DNA from: Bacteroides sp. CAG:545 | GTDB taxonomy: Bacteria > Bacteroidota > Bacteroidia > Bacteroidales > UBA932 | Reading direction: 5' to 3' | DNA: 64,000 nt | NCBI GenBank assembly: GCA_000432515.1 | Contig: HF996057.1 | Span: 16,718 to 80,717, forward strand | Part shown: piece by piece, positions 1-9,841 of the stretch | How positions within the stretch are numbered: position 1 is the stretch's first letter | Layout: the number at the start of each line of letters is the position of its first letter | Notes under the pieces: model-generated | Told to the model about the DNA's origin: nothing | The model's database searches: none | What the model saw: only the letters and a program-made list of their open reading frames with translations | Made by a program: the position numbers and the translations under genes

Positions 1-13
1 TTAACAAATATAT

Positions 14-21
14 TATCTTTG
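14..21 (+). promoter_or_regulatory. -7 promoter box (TATCTTTG) for the GH125 gene
   Basis: Matches the Bacteroidota sigma-ABfr -7 consensus TAnnTTTG and is followed by C. Transcription would begin about 7 nt downstream, giving a leader of roughly 20 nt before the ATG at 49. The -33 element would lie outside the window. Confidence 0.6.
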
Positions 22-48
22 CCGACGGAAAATATAATTTTCAATGTT

Positions 49-1509
49 ATGAATAAAGCAAGATTGACAGTACTTCTTTTCACCCTAACGGCCTCAGTGG
101 CTGTTTCAGCACAGAACTTCCAATCCAGGCGACCTGCAGAAGGGGAGCGGCTGTTCACATCAGAGAAAATCGAAAGCGTGATAGACAATGTCACGGCGCA
201 GCTTACGAATCCGAAACTCGCGTGGATGTTCCGCAACTGTTTCCCTAATACGCTTGACACTACCGTGCACTTCCGCGAAGACAGTGACGGCAACCCGGAC
301 ACCTTCGTATATACTGGAGATATTCATGCGATGTGGCTGCGGGATTCCGGAGCACAGGTCTGGCCGTACGTCCGTTATGCGTCTGAAGATGAGCATCTTC
401 GGGCAATGATAGCTGGTGTCATAAACAGGCACTTCCTGTCCTTCAGCATTGACCCTTATGCAAATGCATTCAATGACGGACCGACAGGAGAAGGCTGGAC
501 GACAGACGATACTGGTTCGCCAAAAGATCCGAATGTCTATGAGAGAAAGTGGGAAATCGACTCTCAATGTTATCCTATACGCCTTGCTTACGAGTACTGG
601 AAAGTCACTGGAGATACATCAGTATTCGGCGACAAGTGGATAAAAGGTATGAAACGTGTCCTCGAGGTGATGAGAGAACAGCAGCGCAAAGACGGTCCGG
701 GCTCTTATATATTCCTGCGAGTAACTGACCGTCAGCTCGATACCAAATGCTACCGGGGACATGGCAATCCGGTGAAACCGTGCGGCCTGATCGCCTCAGC
801 ATTTCGTCCGTCAGACGATGCCACGACATTTGAATACCTCGTTCCGTCCAATTTCTTCGCTGTTTCTTCACTCAGAAAAGCAGCCGAGATCTTCGAAAAA
901 GTGAACAAGGACAAGAAGATGGCCAAAGAATGCCGTGCGATCGCAGATGAAGTGGCTGCAGCACTCAAGAAGGAAGCAGTCGTATATCATCCTGAGTTCG
1001 GAAACATCTATGCATTCGAAGTGGACGGCTACGGAAACCATTTCCTGATGGATGATGCCAATGCGCCAAGCCTCCTGTCGCTTGCATACCTCGATCCGTC
1101 CATGGCCAATGATCCTATATATCTCAATACCAGGCGTTTCGTATGGAGTGACAGCAATCCGTATTTCTATAAGGGCACGGCAGGCGAAGGCATCAGCGGA
1201 CCGCATATCGGTTTTGAGAATATCTGGCCGATGAGTATAATGATGCGCGCTTTCACCTCCACCGATGACGATGAACTTTTGGATTGCATTCTGATGCTGA
1301 TGAATACAGATGCCGGCACCGGATTCATTCACGAATCATTCTATAAGGATGACCAATACGATTTCACTCGTGAGTGGTTTGCTTGGCAGAACACGCTCTT
1401 CGGAGAACTCATCCTCAAGCTCATTGACGATAACAAACTGCCACTTCTGAACAGCATTGCACTGGATGCCGACGGGAAGGCATATTTGAAAAATTCTACT
1501 TTACGCTGA
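49..1509 (+). CDS. GH125 exo-alpha-mannosidase (DUF1237 family), secreted
   Basis: Family GH125 enzymes are metal-independent, inverting exo-alpha-1,6-mannosidases that trim mannose from glycans. The 486-residue product has a signal peptide ending near SVAVSAQ. About residues 90-100 it carries GDIHAMWLRDSG, a strongly conserved active-site strip of this family, followed by YANAFNDGP. The length is normal. The frame is open upstream to a TTG at 19, but the ATG at 49 directly precedes the basic/hydrophobic signal sequence and fits the promoter box at 14-21, so I chose it. It is likely periplasmic. It stands alone, about 140 nt before the fimbrial operon, which has its own promoter. The family call is firm; the natural substrate is inferred. 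Confidence 0.9.
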   Translation: MNKARLTVLLFTLTASVAVSAQNFQSRRPAEGERLFTSEKIESVIDNVTAQLTNPKLAWMFRNCFPNTLDTTVHFREDSDGNPDTFVYTGDIHAMWLRDSGAQVWPYVRYASEDEHLRAMIAGVINRHFLSFSIDPYANAFNDGPTGEGWTTDDTGSPKDPNVYERKWEIDSQCYPIRLAYEYWKVTGDTSVFGDKWIKGMKRVLEVMREQQRKDGPGSYIFLRVTDRQLDTKCYRGHGNPVKPCGLIASAFRPSDDATTFEYLVPSNFFAVSSLRKAAEIFEKVNKDKKMAKECRAIADEVAAALKKEAVVYHPEFGNIYAFEVDGYGNHFLMDDANAPSLLSLAYLDPSMANDPIYLNTRRFVWSDSNPYFYKGTAGEGISGPHIGFENIWPMSIMMRAFTSTDDDELLDCILMLMNTDAGTGFIHESFYKDDQYDFTREWFAWQNTLFGELILKLIDDNKLPLLNSIALDADGKAYLKNSTLR

Positions 1510-1538
1510 AAAAGTGCGGAAATAAAGCAGAATCTTTT

Positions 1539-1546
1539 TAACTTTG
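1539..1546 (+). promoter_or_regulatory. -7 promoter box (TAACTTTG) for the fimbria-like operon
   Basis: TAnnTTTG match followed by GG, in the gap between the GH125 gene and the first DUF3575 gene. It implies a leader of about 95 nt before the start near 1647. I see no clear -33 TTTG at the right spacing. Confidence 0.5.
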
Positions 1547-1646
1547 GGCGAATTTGCGGGTAATTAAGTAACGTGAAAGAATTAAACTTTCGTTAGCAAG
1601 GTATGTCTAAGGAGACGTTTGATTTAATACGCAACCAAATCCGTTG

Positions 1647-2489
1647 GTGAAAAAGGCAGGGCTATATACAGCGGTCATCATGACTGCGATACTTACAACT
1701 CATGCTCTTCAGGCTCAGTCCAATGAGTCTGTAAGTGCCGGCGTAAATGTAACTGCCACGCGCCCCAAGTCCAATTCCGACAAGATTTTAGGAATCGACC
1801 GCTGGTCTTTCCGGGTCAATGCCCTCGAACTTCTCTGTACAGTTCCCAATGTCAATGCTGAGTTCGACATTTCGTCTTCACCATATAACAGATGGACTCT
1901 CGGACTTACTGCAAAATATAACTGGAACACCTGGCACAGCGTCCCTCCATCTCATGTATTCAATATGTTTGAGGTGCGGCCGGAATTCCGCAAGTGGTTC
2001 AGAATGAAGCCGAAAGAAGGTTCGAAAGACCCTGTTAAAGAGCGCGCGTACTTCATCGGCGGCTATGTCAGTGGCGGCACATATTCCATAAAACCGGGAA
2101 AATACGGCATTCAAGGACCTCTTTTCAGTGTCGGAGCCCTTTTCGGATATGACTTTCCTTTATATACATACAGGCATTTTGCGATAGACTTTGAACTCGG
2201 AGCTGCTGCAGGAGTCGGCGTGACGTCCTATACAGGATACTCAATGAACCGCAGCAGTACTGACTTTGTGGAAGCACCGGAACATTCCAAAGGATGGCAC
2301 GTGTGTCCTTTCCCTGTCGTATCTGAAATCAAGGCGTGTCTGGTGTTCAGGACATTGTCCATCAAGGAGAAATATAAGAAAGTAGATAGTCAGAAACTGA
2401 TTCTCAAGCAGGAAGCTGAGGATGCCAAGCGTCTGGCTGCAGAGAAAAAGGCCGAACTGAAACGGAAGAAAAAGGAGGTGGCACAATGA
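1647..2489 (+). CDS. DUF3575 family protein, first gene of the fimbria-like operon
   Basis: The roughly 280-residue product has a signal peptide (VKKAGLYTAVIMT to HALQAQ), a predicted outer-membrane-type beta-rich middle and a charged C-terminal tail rich in Lys, Glu and Ala (from about residue 240) that is likely helical. The segment around NALELLCTVPNVNAEFD matches the start of DUF3575 proteins, which accompany Mfa/FimA-type fimbrillin genes in Bacteroidales. The start is uncertain: TTG 1644, GTG 1647 or ATG 1680. GTG 1647 leaves the basic N-region directly before the hydrophobic core. Its stop overlaps the next start (ATGA), indicating coupled translation. A role in fimbrial assembly or anchoring is inferred from context. 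Confidence 0.75.
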   Translation: MKKAGLYTAVIMTAILTTHALQAQSNESVSAGVNVTATRPKSNSDKILGIDRWSFRVNALELLCTVPNVNAEFDISSSPYNRWTLGLTAKYNWNTWHSVPPSHVFNMFEVRPEFRKWFRMKPKEGSKDPVKERAYFIGGYVSGGTYSIKPGKYGIQGPLFSVGALFGYDFPLYTYRHFAIDFELGAAAGVGVTSYTGYSMNRSSTDFVEAPEHSKGWHVCPFPVVSEIKACLVFRTLSIKEKYKKVDSQKLILKQEAEDAKRLAAEKKAELKRKKKEVAQ

Positions 2490-3544
2490 AAGTAATTGTT
2501 CCGCTGACACTTATCGGTGGTTTTGCATTGTCCTGCGTCCAGCTCGACTTGAAGACCGCAGACGATACTTCGGATGAGACGGCGATTGCCTTTTCTGTGG
2601 ATTGGGGCGAAAAAGAGAACACGTCGCGTCCTGACTCGGTTTATATTGCGATGAACAAGATCTCCGACAATATCAGGTATTCATACTCGACCGATGCAGC
2701 TGGATCGTTCTTCCTTACAGATGAAGATACTACCGGAGTGCACCGGGAATATGCCGTGTATGGTAACTATGTGATGTTGGCATATTATTGTGACAGAAGC
2801 GATTACAGTCTTTCGGGACCGCAGCGCTTCATGAAGGACAAAACCCTTTCGGTGAGAGATTTCACCGCTACAGTCAATGACCTTCCGGCAGAGGAACTGG
2901 ATGATTTCCGCGGCGGCTCGAAAGTGGATTTCAATTCGGCTTACCGCTTTATCCGTACGCCGGGGCCTGTCTGGACAGCATCGCTGAAAGGAGTGGTTTC
3001 AGACACGAGAGAGAATGTCTATCGTCTCACGATGCAGCCGATGCAGCAGAAAATCACTGTGGCAGTCAAGATTACCGCTGAAGAAGACGTCAGAATCATC
3101 TCGGTCACAGCAGAACTTTCAGGAGTCCCGGCATCGTTTGCACTTCTTACAGGAGAGGTGTCAGAGAAAGATCTCGCAAGAGTCATTTTCTCAATGTCCC
3201 GTTCGGAATATGGCTACGAGGGCACTGTGGCCGTTCCGGGACTGCTCCCGTCGGAAAACAGCAGTCTGCGCACGGGACCAGGTATATTGAGACTGAGCGT
3301 TACTGCAGCAAGAGGAGACGAGACCAAGATACTTTACCCGGCGATTAACATAGGAGACAAAATAGTATCCGCTTCTCTGATGACGTCAGTGTCAGGTTCG
3401 GACGGAAGACGCATAGCAAAACGGGAGGCGCGACTGGAGATTGGGGATGAGTTGCGGATCGGGGCTGAAAATTTCAGCAGTGAAGGCGGGGGAGACGGCG
3501 TGGAAGCCTGGTTCGACAGCGGAGTGATAGATGTAGAAATATAA
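2486..3544 (+). CDS. Surface lipoprotein, DUF5119-like, fimbria-associated
   Basis: The 352-residue product begins MKVIVPLTLIGGFALSC, a signal sequence with lipobox ALSC, so it should be lipid-anchored. The rest is beta-rich without cysteines or catalytic motifs. Its position between a DUF3575 gene and fimbrillins, and its length, match the DUF5119 lipoproteins of Bacteroides fimbrial operons, though I recognise the family by context more than by a diagnostic motif. The ATG overlaps the upstream stop by 4 nt. It may be a minor pilin or anchor; this is inference. Confidence 0.6.
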   Translation: MKVIVPLTLIGGFALSCVQLDLKTADDTSDETAIAFSVDWGEKENTSRPDSVYIAMNKISDNIRYSYSTDAAGSFFLTDEDTTGVHREYAVYGNYVMLAYYCDRSDYSLSGPQRFMKDKTLSVRDFTATVNDLPAEELDDFRGGSKVDFNSAYRFIRTPGPVWTASLKGVVSDTRENVYRLTMQPMQQKITVAVKITAEEDVRIISVTAELSGVPASFALLTGEVSEKDLARVIFSMSRSEYGYEGTVAVPGLLPSENSSLRTGPGILRLSVTAARGDETKILYPAINIGDKIVSASLMTSVSGSDGRRIAKREARLEIGDELRIGAENFSSEGGGDGVEAWFDSGVIDVEI

Positions 3545-3565
3545 GACACATTTAGTATATAATAA

Positions 3566-4747
3566 TTGGATAAACTGTTACGCATATCGCTTATCGCATT
3601 GATACTCACGGCTTGCCAGAATTCTTGGCAGGGAGTGAGGGACGGCGATTACGACGACTTCGGAGGGGGAGAGCCGGTTCCGGTCCTTGTCGGAGTCGGC
3701 GGCTCGGGTGTATCCTACAGCAAGGGCAGCGGAGCCGTTGACGGCATTGACGGCAAGAAATGGGCTGATGTCAATGTCTATGTCTATGCGTTCAATCAGG
3801 ACGGATCCTCATTCTCCACCACAGCAGCTTCATCAGGGAACGGATGTCTTGTGGATGCTTCTCTGGACAATGCCGGCTGGCGTTCCGGCCGCAAAGCCTA
3901 TTATGACGGCTCCGACGGCTATCTCTCATGGGTGGATTCGGAGAAGGAGGCCTATTACCCTACAGGTAGGGAGATATATGATTTCTATGCCTATTACATT
4001 GACAATCTGAATATTCCGCAGTCTTCCATAAGCCGGGGCAGGGATAAGATCTCGTTTCCGGTCACGATCGACGGCAGCATTGACCTGATGACAGGAAAAG
4101 CTCCTCTCAGCGAAAATGTATTCAAAGGCACACTGCTCTCTGAAACCGAGAAGGCACTGGTGCGCAAATATGCATTCAGTTCATATACGGCGAGGAGAAA
4201 CATAAATCCTAAACTTGAATTCACGCACCATCTCACCCGTCTCCGTTTTGAACTTTATCCGGCATCTGACGGAGCCAACACGGTGATGGTCAATTCCGTA
4301 GAAGTCAAATCCAGAACGCGGGGAACATTTACAGTATTGAGCAGGAAAGAGTCGGAACTCGGAGTGAATTTCTCTCCCGGCCGTAGTCCGCTCTATCTGG
4401 CAGAGGCAGACGGCAGCGCGTTGAAACAGGACACTTATCATACGGATTACAACGGAGATTTTACGGACGTTCTGTATGAAAGGCCTCACGTCCAGGTAGG
4501 CGGTTCGCTCCTTGTTGCACCTGACACGGAATATGAAGTGAAGATCGAGATGAGAGAGGCTAAAGGTCAGTCATACAAGACGACATCATCCTTTACCATA
4601 CGCACCTCGTCCGGCTTTCAGGCAGGCAGACAATATGTGGTGAGACTGGCCATATACGGAATGATGGATGTGCGTCCGAATGTGGAAGTGGAGCCGTGGG
4701 GGACTGGAGGAAGTATAATCCTTGACGAAGAAGACAAAATTAAATAA
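3566..4747 (+). CDS. Fimbrillin family lipoprotein (Mfa-like), 1 of 3
   Basis: The 393-residue product has a lipoprotein signal (LLRISLIALILTAC, lipobox LTAC). Features shared with Mfa/FimA-type fimbrillins are the FTHHLTRLRFELYP strip near the middle, a late FQAGRQYVVRLAIYG segment and a terminal strand VEVEPWGTGGS. In this family the mature pilin is processed after lipidation and polymerises by donor-strand exchange using the C-terminal or N-terminal strand. No ATG fits the N-terminus; a TTG at 3566 is the likely start, 21 nt after the previous stop. It may be an accessory or tip subunit rather than the main shaft pilin; that is inference. Confidence 0.8.
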   Translation: MDKLLRISLIALILTACQNSWQGVRDGDYDDFGGGEPVPVLVGVGGSGVSYSKGSGAVDGIDGKKWADVNVYVYAFNQDGSSFSTTAASSGNGCLVDASLDNAGWRSGRKAYYDGSDGYLSWVDSEKEAYYPTGREIYDFYAYYIDNLNIPQSSISRGRDKISFPVTIDGSIDLMTGKAPLSENVFKGTLLSETEKALVRKYAFSSYTARRNINPKLEFTHHLTRLRFELYPASDGANTVMVNSVEVKSRTRGTFTVLSRKESELGVNFSPGRSPLYLAEADGSALKQDTYHTDYNGDFTDVLYERPHVQVGGSLLVAPDTEYEVKIEMREAKGQSYKTTSSFTIRTSSGFQAGRQYVVRLAIYGMMDVRPNVEVEPWGTGGSIILDEEDKIK

Positions 4748-4771
4748 ACAACATAACTATTTTAAACACAA

Positions 4772-5902
4772 ATGATTATGAAAAAGTATCATTTACTCGC
4801 AGCTGTTGCCTTCGTAGCGTTGGCAGCTTGCACCAAGAACGGACAGACCAATGTTCCTGAAATTGCTGATCCTCTCGAGGACGGGACACCGGTTCCGGTA
4901 CTTTTCTCTGCTGTTTCCCCATCAACAGGAGTACAGGTAAAATCTGTAGGCGCAGTTGACAAGGCGTGGAGCGGTCAGGAACTCAAGATCTACGGTTATG
5001 ACAGGACAGTCACTGACTTCACAGGCGAGGCATTCATTGACAATGTCTCGGCTACAGCACCGGCTGACGGCAACAAAGGCGCTATCGAAGTGCATAACAA
5101 TGCCGCTCAGAACGAGCCATTCTACTATGTTACAGGCAAATACTATGATTTCTACGGATACCACATTGACGATGCAGCTACAGGAGAGCCTGTAAAGACC
5201 GCAACATCAGTGTCAGTTCCATTCGAACTCAAAGGTTCCCAGGACCTTATGCTTGCAAAGGCTGACCAGCAGACCGATATCGACGCAGCCGGAAAGACTG
5301 ACGAGGTCAATGCTGACAAAGCCTACAGTGCGTTTGCCGCAAGGCGTGGCGTTCAGCCGAACCTCCTGTTCAAACACCAGCTTACAAGATTCACTTTCGA
5401 AATCGTGGCAGGTTCCGAGGCAGGAAGCAATATCTATGTGACTGACGTGAAGATTGCTTCCAAATACAAGGGAAGTCTCGAAGTAGTAGGACAGAACAGA
5501 GGCCTTGTGGGTGTTGCAGATGAAACTGCAGAGCTTTCTCTTATGGAGAAGGGAGACAATGGTGTTCAGGCTCTTACGGAAGTTAAACCTGAAGCTTATG
5601 TAGAAGGCAAGACGAATTACAAAGCTATTGGAGAAAGCCTTATGGTTATCCCTGGAGAGGCTACCTACAAGCTTTATGTTTCTACTCGTCAGGATGGCGT
5701 GACTACAGAAATCGCTCCTCAGGAATGGACTCTCGACATTACCAAGATAGAAGGTGCTCCGGAAGGCGCGACCAAATTCGAGGCCGGTTATTCATATAAG
5801 GTGAAGATCGTCATCTACGGTCTTGAGGAAGTAAAGATTACCGCTGAACTCGAGGACTGGAAAGAGGGCGGTTCTACTGTTCTTGACCCGGATTTGATGT
5901 AA
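4772..5902 (+). CDS. Fimbrillin family lipoprotein (Mfa-like), 2 of 3
   Basis: The 376-residue product has the signal MKKYHLLAAVAFVALAAC (lipobox LAAC). It contains the fimbrillin strips LLFKHQLTRFTFEIV in the middle and FEAGYSYKVKIVIYG near the end, followed by the C-terminal strand AELEDWKEGGS. Two in-frame ATGs (4772 and 4778) lie together; the second gives the cleaner signal sequence. It shows closer similarity to the preceding fimbrillin than to the next one in these strips, suggesting duplication. A run of A/T precedes the start and the gene begins 24 nt after its neighbour. It could be the main structural subunit, but nothing in the sequence proves that. Confidence 0.85.
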   Translation: MIMKKYHLLAAVAFVALAACTKNGQTNVPEIADPLEDGTPVPVLFSAVSPSTGVQVKSVGAVDKAWSGQELKIYGYDRTVTDFTGEAFIDNVSATAPADGNKGAIEVHNNAAQNEPFYYVTGKYYDFYGYHIDDAATGEPVKTATSVSVPFELKGSQDLMLAKADQQTDIDAAGKTDEVNADKAYSAFAARRGVQPNLLFKHQLTRFTFEIVAGSEAGSNIYVTDVKIASKYKGSLEVVGQNRGLVGVADETAELSLMEKGDNGVQALTEVKPEAYVEGKTNYKAIGESLMVIPGEATYKLYVSTRQDGVTTEIAPQEWTLDITKIEGAPEGATKFEAGYSYKVKIVIYGLEEVKITAELEDWKEGGSTVLDPDLM

Positions 5903-5930
5903 TTTGTTTATTGTCAATGACTTCTGAAAA

Positions 5931-7001
5931 ATGAAGAAATACATTTGCATATTAGCTTTGGCTGTGGCTTCTCTTGCCGGATGCAACAAGGATTCTGCAA
6001 GGGAAGATGAAAATGCCTGGATACACGACGAAAGTCTGCGAGTCCCGGTACTTTTCGGTTCAGCTTCCAATATAGAAGCCACGACCAAAGCCATACAGGA
6101 CGGCCTAGTCACGGGAAGTGTGATGAACAGCCTTGACGTGGGCATTGTCGGTGTCGCCGAAAAGCAGAGCGATGCCACTCCTGTCACTTGGAGTACTGAC
6201 CTCGAAGGGTCCATACTCATTGACAATCTTGGAGTTACGACTACATCCACCGGTGCTGTGGTCTTCTCTCCGAAGATTTACTATCCTTTCGGCAACAAGT
6301 ACGCGTATTCATTCTACAGCTACTATCCGTACAAGAATACGGAAGGCCAGACCGCTTCAGTCGCTGACGGTGCTTACAAGATTACTTACAATCTCGGAAA
6401 CACCGACATCCTCTGGGCAAGTGCAGTGGCTCAGGATTACAATGGGACGACCGGTTTCAATGCTGCCTATTGCCGTGCCGTGAAACTCGACGGCGTGGAT
6501 TCCCAGTATTATCCGAAACTTCAGTACAGCCACCTTCTGACCGCGCTCGTATTCCGCATCGTAGGCAAGGACAATGATATCGAAAATTATGATGTCAAGG
6601 TTACCGGAATGCAGATTACCAACACTTCCAGCACGGCTACACTCTGCATTGCTGACAGCAAGGGAGAGCAGTCAGGCGTGCTTACCGGAAGTGAAGACGA
6701 CGGCAGTATAGGATTCACGGATTTGGATGTGGCACCGACTGCAAACGAATCTGACCTCTGTACGATTTTGGCTATGCCTGCGAGAAATTATACCGCGGCC
6801 ATTACGCTTACTGTTGACGGCGCGAACAAGAGCACGGTCGCTCTTCCTCTCGGAAGCACGGACGGCCGTACCAAGTATGACGCCGGTTACATCTACTATT
6901 TTACAGTCACCATCAACAGCCCTCAGGAAATCACAATCGTGGAAACAGGGCTGAAAGAATGGATACCGGGTACCAATCCTACACCTGGCGGAGAAATCTG
7001 A
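5931..7001 (+). CDS. Fimbrillin family lipoprotein (Mfa-like), 3 of 3
   Basis: The 356-residue product has a lipoprotein signal (MKKYICILALAVASLAGC, lipobox LAGC). It keeps the family pattern in diverged form: YSHLLTALVFRIVG in the middle, YDAGYIYYFTVTIN late, and a final strand ETGLKEWIPG. It starts 28 nt after the second fimbrillin, and the next gene begins 2 nt after its stop. Divergence from the other two suggests a different position in the fibre, such as tip or base; this is inference. Confidence 0.8.
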   Translation: MKKYICILALAVASLAGCNKDSAREDENAWIHDESLRVPVLFGSASNIEATTKAIQDGLVTGSVMNSLDVGIVGVAEKQSDATPVTWSTDLEGSILIDNLGVTTTSTGAVVFSPKIYYPFGNKYAYSFYSYYPYKNTEGQTASVADGAYKITYNLGNTDILWASAVAQDYNGTTGFNAAYCRAVKLDGVDSQYYPKLQYSHLLTALVFRIVGKDNDIENYDVKVTGMQITNTSSTATLCIADSKGEQSGVLTGSEDDGSIGFTDLDVAPTANESDLCTILAMPARNYTAAITLTVDGANKSTVALPLGSTDGRTKYDAGYIYYFTVTINSPQEITIVETGLKEWIPGTNPTPGGEI

Positions 7002-7003
7002 TT

Positions 7004-7570
7004 TTGAGACTGTTGAAAAAATATCTGATGGCATCTGCTGTTCTGCTCGGAGTCCTTTTGGGCTTTGAGCAGCTTGCCTGTGCTCAGCAGGTTGCCCTGC
7101 GTTCCAATGTTCTGAATGGCGTATTGCTGACTCCTGATATAGGACTGGAAATGGTGACGGGCGAGCACAGTTCGTTGTCCGTATCCGTTTTCGGACACAG
7201 CAAGCCTTATGGCATTGACTCGAAACTGATTGCGGCTCAGCCGCAGTTCCGCTGGTGGTTCAATGGCAGGCCTCTGGTCCGGGAGTATGTGGGCATCGCG
7301 GTATTGTTCTCGTCCTATGACATGTCGATGGGTGAGCGCAGCTACAAAGGTATTGCAGGCGGAATCGGTATTACAGGAGGGTATGTGTTGCCTCTGGGTA
7401 GGCGCTGGGGCGTGGAATTCTCCGGGGGCGTAGGCGTGGTCGCATTCAGTCAGAGGCGTTCGGGCCGTTATGACAGTTTCGGCGACCTGGATGGAGAGGC
7501 GCACAACTCACGAGGTTATAAGCTTATGCCGATGAATCTCGGCGTTACATTCATATATATAATGAAATAG
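7004..7570 (+). CDS. DUF3575 family outer-membrane protein, second copy in the operon
   Basis: The 188-residue product has a signal peptide ending at ACAQQ and an even series of beta strands with Gly-rich turns (GIAGGIGITGGYVLPLG), as in DUF3575 barrel-like proteins. The segment NVLNGVLLTPDIGLEM matches the conserved start of the family. The frame is open back to an ATG at 6959 inside the previous gene, but the TTG at 7004 sits directly before the basic signal N-region (RLLKKYLM) and leaves a 2-nt gap, so I chose it. The paralogue at the head of the operon is longer and has a charged tail that this one lacks. Confidence 0.75.
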   Translation: MRLLKKYLMASAVLLGVLLGFEQLACAQQVALRSNVLNGVLLTPDIGLEMVTGEHSSLSVSVFGHSKPYGIDSKLIAAQPQFRWWFNGRPLVREYVGIAVLFSSYDMSMGERSYKGIAGGIGITGGYVLPLGRRWGVEFSGGVGVVAFSQRRSGRYDSFGDLDGEAHNSRGYKLMPMNLGVTFIYIMK

Positions 7571-7576
7571 CCGGTA

Positions 7577-9841
7577 ATGAAGAGGTATCTGAAAATATTC
7601 CCTTTGCTTACGCTTCTGTTTTTCGTGCTTCCTCTCGGGGCGCAGGAGATGAAGCGTGTCACAGGACATATACTCGACAAGACCAGCGGCAAGCCGATTG
7701 ACCTCAAACAAGTGTCCGTAAATATTTACGGTTTCAATACAGTTGCTCAGGCTGAAGATGTGAAGAAGCAGATGGACGGGGATGAAAACACTTTCGTAGC
7801 CCCTGATTCACAGGCTTTTCCGGATGACAATGGCTATTTTGAAATCTCCATCCCGGAGACTGGCGCGCTGATTTTCAAGGCTGACATGAAGCCTGCGGTC
7901 TTGGAGAAAGTCAATTTCCGGCTTGAGATCAATGTCAAGATCGAGATGGGCAACTATATCCGTACCAGTACAGTCACTGCGGTACGTGATCAGGTGGGAG
8001 TGCTTGACCCTCAGGGAGATATAGAAGGAAACTGGCTCAAGGCGAGGAGCACGATCGCGCTTCCTGAGAACAGCGGCAAGAGCAATGCGAGGATGATTGT
8101 CCAGCCGGTCCTGCTGGACGGTGTGACCAAGGACACTCTCCGCTATCTTAAGCCTACCGTGATGGACGGCGGGGAATATCGTCTCACCCAGCTGAGGCGT
8201 ATGAACTACAATCCTGCGCTCGATCCTCTAAATCGTTGGATATCACCGGATACGCTCACTGCATCCGCTCAAATCGTCAATTGGGCAGATACTATTTATC
8301 TGGAGGACCCGTCGAAGAACTATCAGGTGAAGGGCATCATCCAGCTCGAGGACTACAACCTCCCGTATTTCAGGAAGGACTATTTTCTCGCTTCCTCGAG
8401 ACTTAGACGTCCGCTCCGTTTCCTGGAATATTCTATGGATCCGTATATGCTTGACCCTGAGCAATATCGTGAGCGGGCAAGAAGAGAAAAACGCAATACT
8501 GCCGGGAATATGTCATTGACCTTTATGGTCGGAAAAGCGCAGCTTTCGGCTGATGACGAGGTGGGGCGGCGGCAGATAGATTCCATCAAGACTGTCCTGC
8601 TGGACATTATCCATGGCGAGGGCTCGCAGCTGAAGGAGTTCCATATTACCGGTACGGCTTCACCGGACGGACCTTATGCGGGAAATGTGAACCTTGCTAA
8701 AAAACGTATGGAATACGCTCTGAATCAGATAGTTTCGGTGTTGCCTAAGGCTGTCAGGGACAGGGTGTACATGACTACTTCCGCATCTGTCGCGCCTTGG
8801 ACAGATGTCGCTGAACTGCTTGAGGCTGATTCGCTTATGGTTCAGGCCAAGGCCATAAGGGATATTGTCTCGGCCAATCCGGGGACTCCCGACCGTCAAT
8901 GGGGAAAGATACGGGCATTGCCATATTACCGCTCATTGATAGTGAATTACCTTCCGCGTCTGCGTTCTGTCAGGTATCAGTACGGATATGAGATTTTCAG
9001 AGAACTGACGCCGGCGGAAATTATGGAGCGTTACCGTTCCGATGAAGATTACAGGAGCGGGAAAAAGAAATTAGCGCTTTATGAATACTGGCATCTGTTT
9101 CAGATGGTCAAGGACATGGATGAACTGGAGAAGCTATACAAGAGGGCTTATGATGAGTCCATAGAGGCGAACGGAAGGCCTTGGATACTCGCAGCGAATT
9201 CACTTGCAGCATCTTACATCGCCAGAGGCGTGACTGACACTACATTGCTCAAAGGCTTCATTGACCTCCAGACTCCTTCTGTGGATTACCGTCTGATGAG
9301 GATGGACGGGAACGGATATGAGATAGTTAACCCGGAGGCCGTGGTCGCCAATCAGATGATCATGTACGTGATGTCCAATAACTTCCGTAAGGCCGGTCAG
9401 CTCACGAATATTCTTCCGGACAATGACAGGAACCGTCTGGTAAGGGCTTTTGCTCTCTGTCTCGGAGGGTATTACAAGGGTGGCAATACTCCGCAGCAGC
9501 GAAGCCGTGCCCGTGAAGTGTTCGAGACTGTTTCAGAAAGTTCTTCGCTCAACAAGGTGGTGCTCTGTCTTGCCATGAATACCAAGACCTATGATGCTCT
9601 TGCGGAGGAAGCCGTGGCCGCTTTGCCTGAGCAGGCCGCACTGACTGATTATCTCAAGGCCGTGATCTATGGCCGCAAGGGAGCCAGGACTCAGGATTTT
9701 ATGGATGATATGGCGTCGGAAGATTACCTCCTGTCCTGTTTCCATAAAGATCCGGCGTTCATTGACATAGCCGCCGGGGATGGGGATATTGTAGAAACTA
9801 TAATGAAAAGTGCACGTGACAGATATGAGAATGGGGAGTAA
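7577..9841 (+). CDS. Large secreted protein with regulatory-like N-domain and OmpA-like core, fimbrial operon
   Basis: The 754-residue product has a signal peptide ending LPLGAQ. Residues about 25-130 resemble a carboxypeptidase-regulatory-like beta-sandwich (GHILDKTSGKPIDLKQVSV). Around residues 320-390 a stretch resembling OmpA/MotB peptidoglycan-binding folds appears (FHITGTASPDGPYAGNVNLA). The C-terminal 270 residues look helical, like repeats of a tetratricopeptide type. Proteins of this architecture occur with DUF3575 and fimbrillins in Bacteroides operons. It may anchor the structure to peptidoglycan in the periplasm. The start ATG lies 6 nt after the upstream stop. Domain borders are estimates from reading; the function is inferred. 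Confidence 0.6.
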   Translation: MKRYLKIFPLLTLLFFVLPLGAQEMKRVTGHILDKTSGKPIDLKQVSVNIYGFNTVAQAEDVKKQMDGDENTFVAPDSQAFPDDNGYFEISIPETGALIFKADMKPAVLEKVNFRLEINVKIEMGNYIRTSTVTAVRDQVGVLDPQGDIEGNWLKARSTIALPENSGKSNARMIVQPVLLDGVTKDTLRYLKPTVMDGGEYRLTQLRRMNYNPALDPLNRWISPDTLTASAQIVNWADTIYLEDPSKNYQVKGIIQLEDYNLPYFRKDYFLASSRLRRPLRFLEYSMDPYMLDPEQYRERARREKRNTAGNMSLTFMVGKAQLSADDEVGRRQIDSIKTVLLDIIHGEGSQLKEFHITGTASPDGPYAGNVNLAKKRMEYALNQIVSVLPKAVRDRVYMTTSASVAPWTDVAELLEADSLMVQAKAIRDIVSANPGTPDRQWGKIRALPYYRSLIVNYLPRLRSVRYQYGYEIFRELTPAEIMERYRSDEDYRSGKKKLALYEYWHLFQMVKDMDELEKLYKRAYDESIEANGRPWILAANSLAASYIARGVTDTTLLKGFIDLQTPSVDYRLMRMDGNGYEIVNPEAVVANQMIMYVMSNNFRKAGQLTNILPDNDRNRLVRAFALCLGGYYKGGNTPQQRSRAREVFETVSESSSLNKVVLCLAMNTKTYDALAEEAVAALPEQAALTDYLKAVIYGRKGARTQDFMDDMASEDYLLSCFHKDPAFIDIAAGDGDIVETIMKSARDRYENGE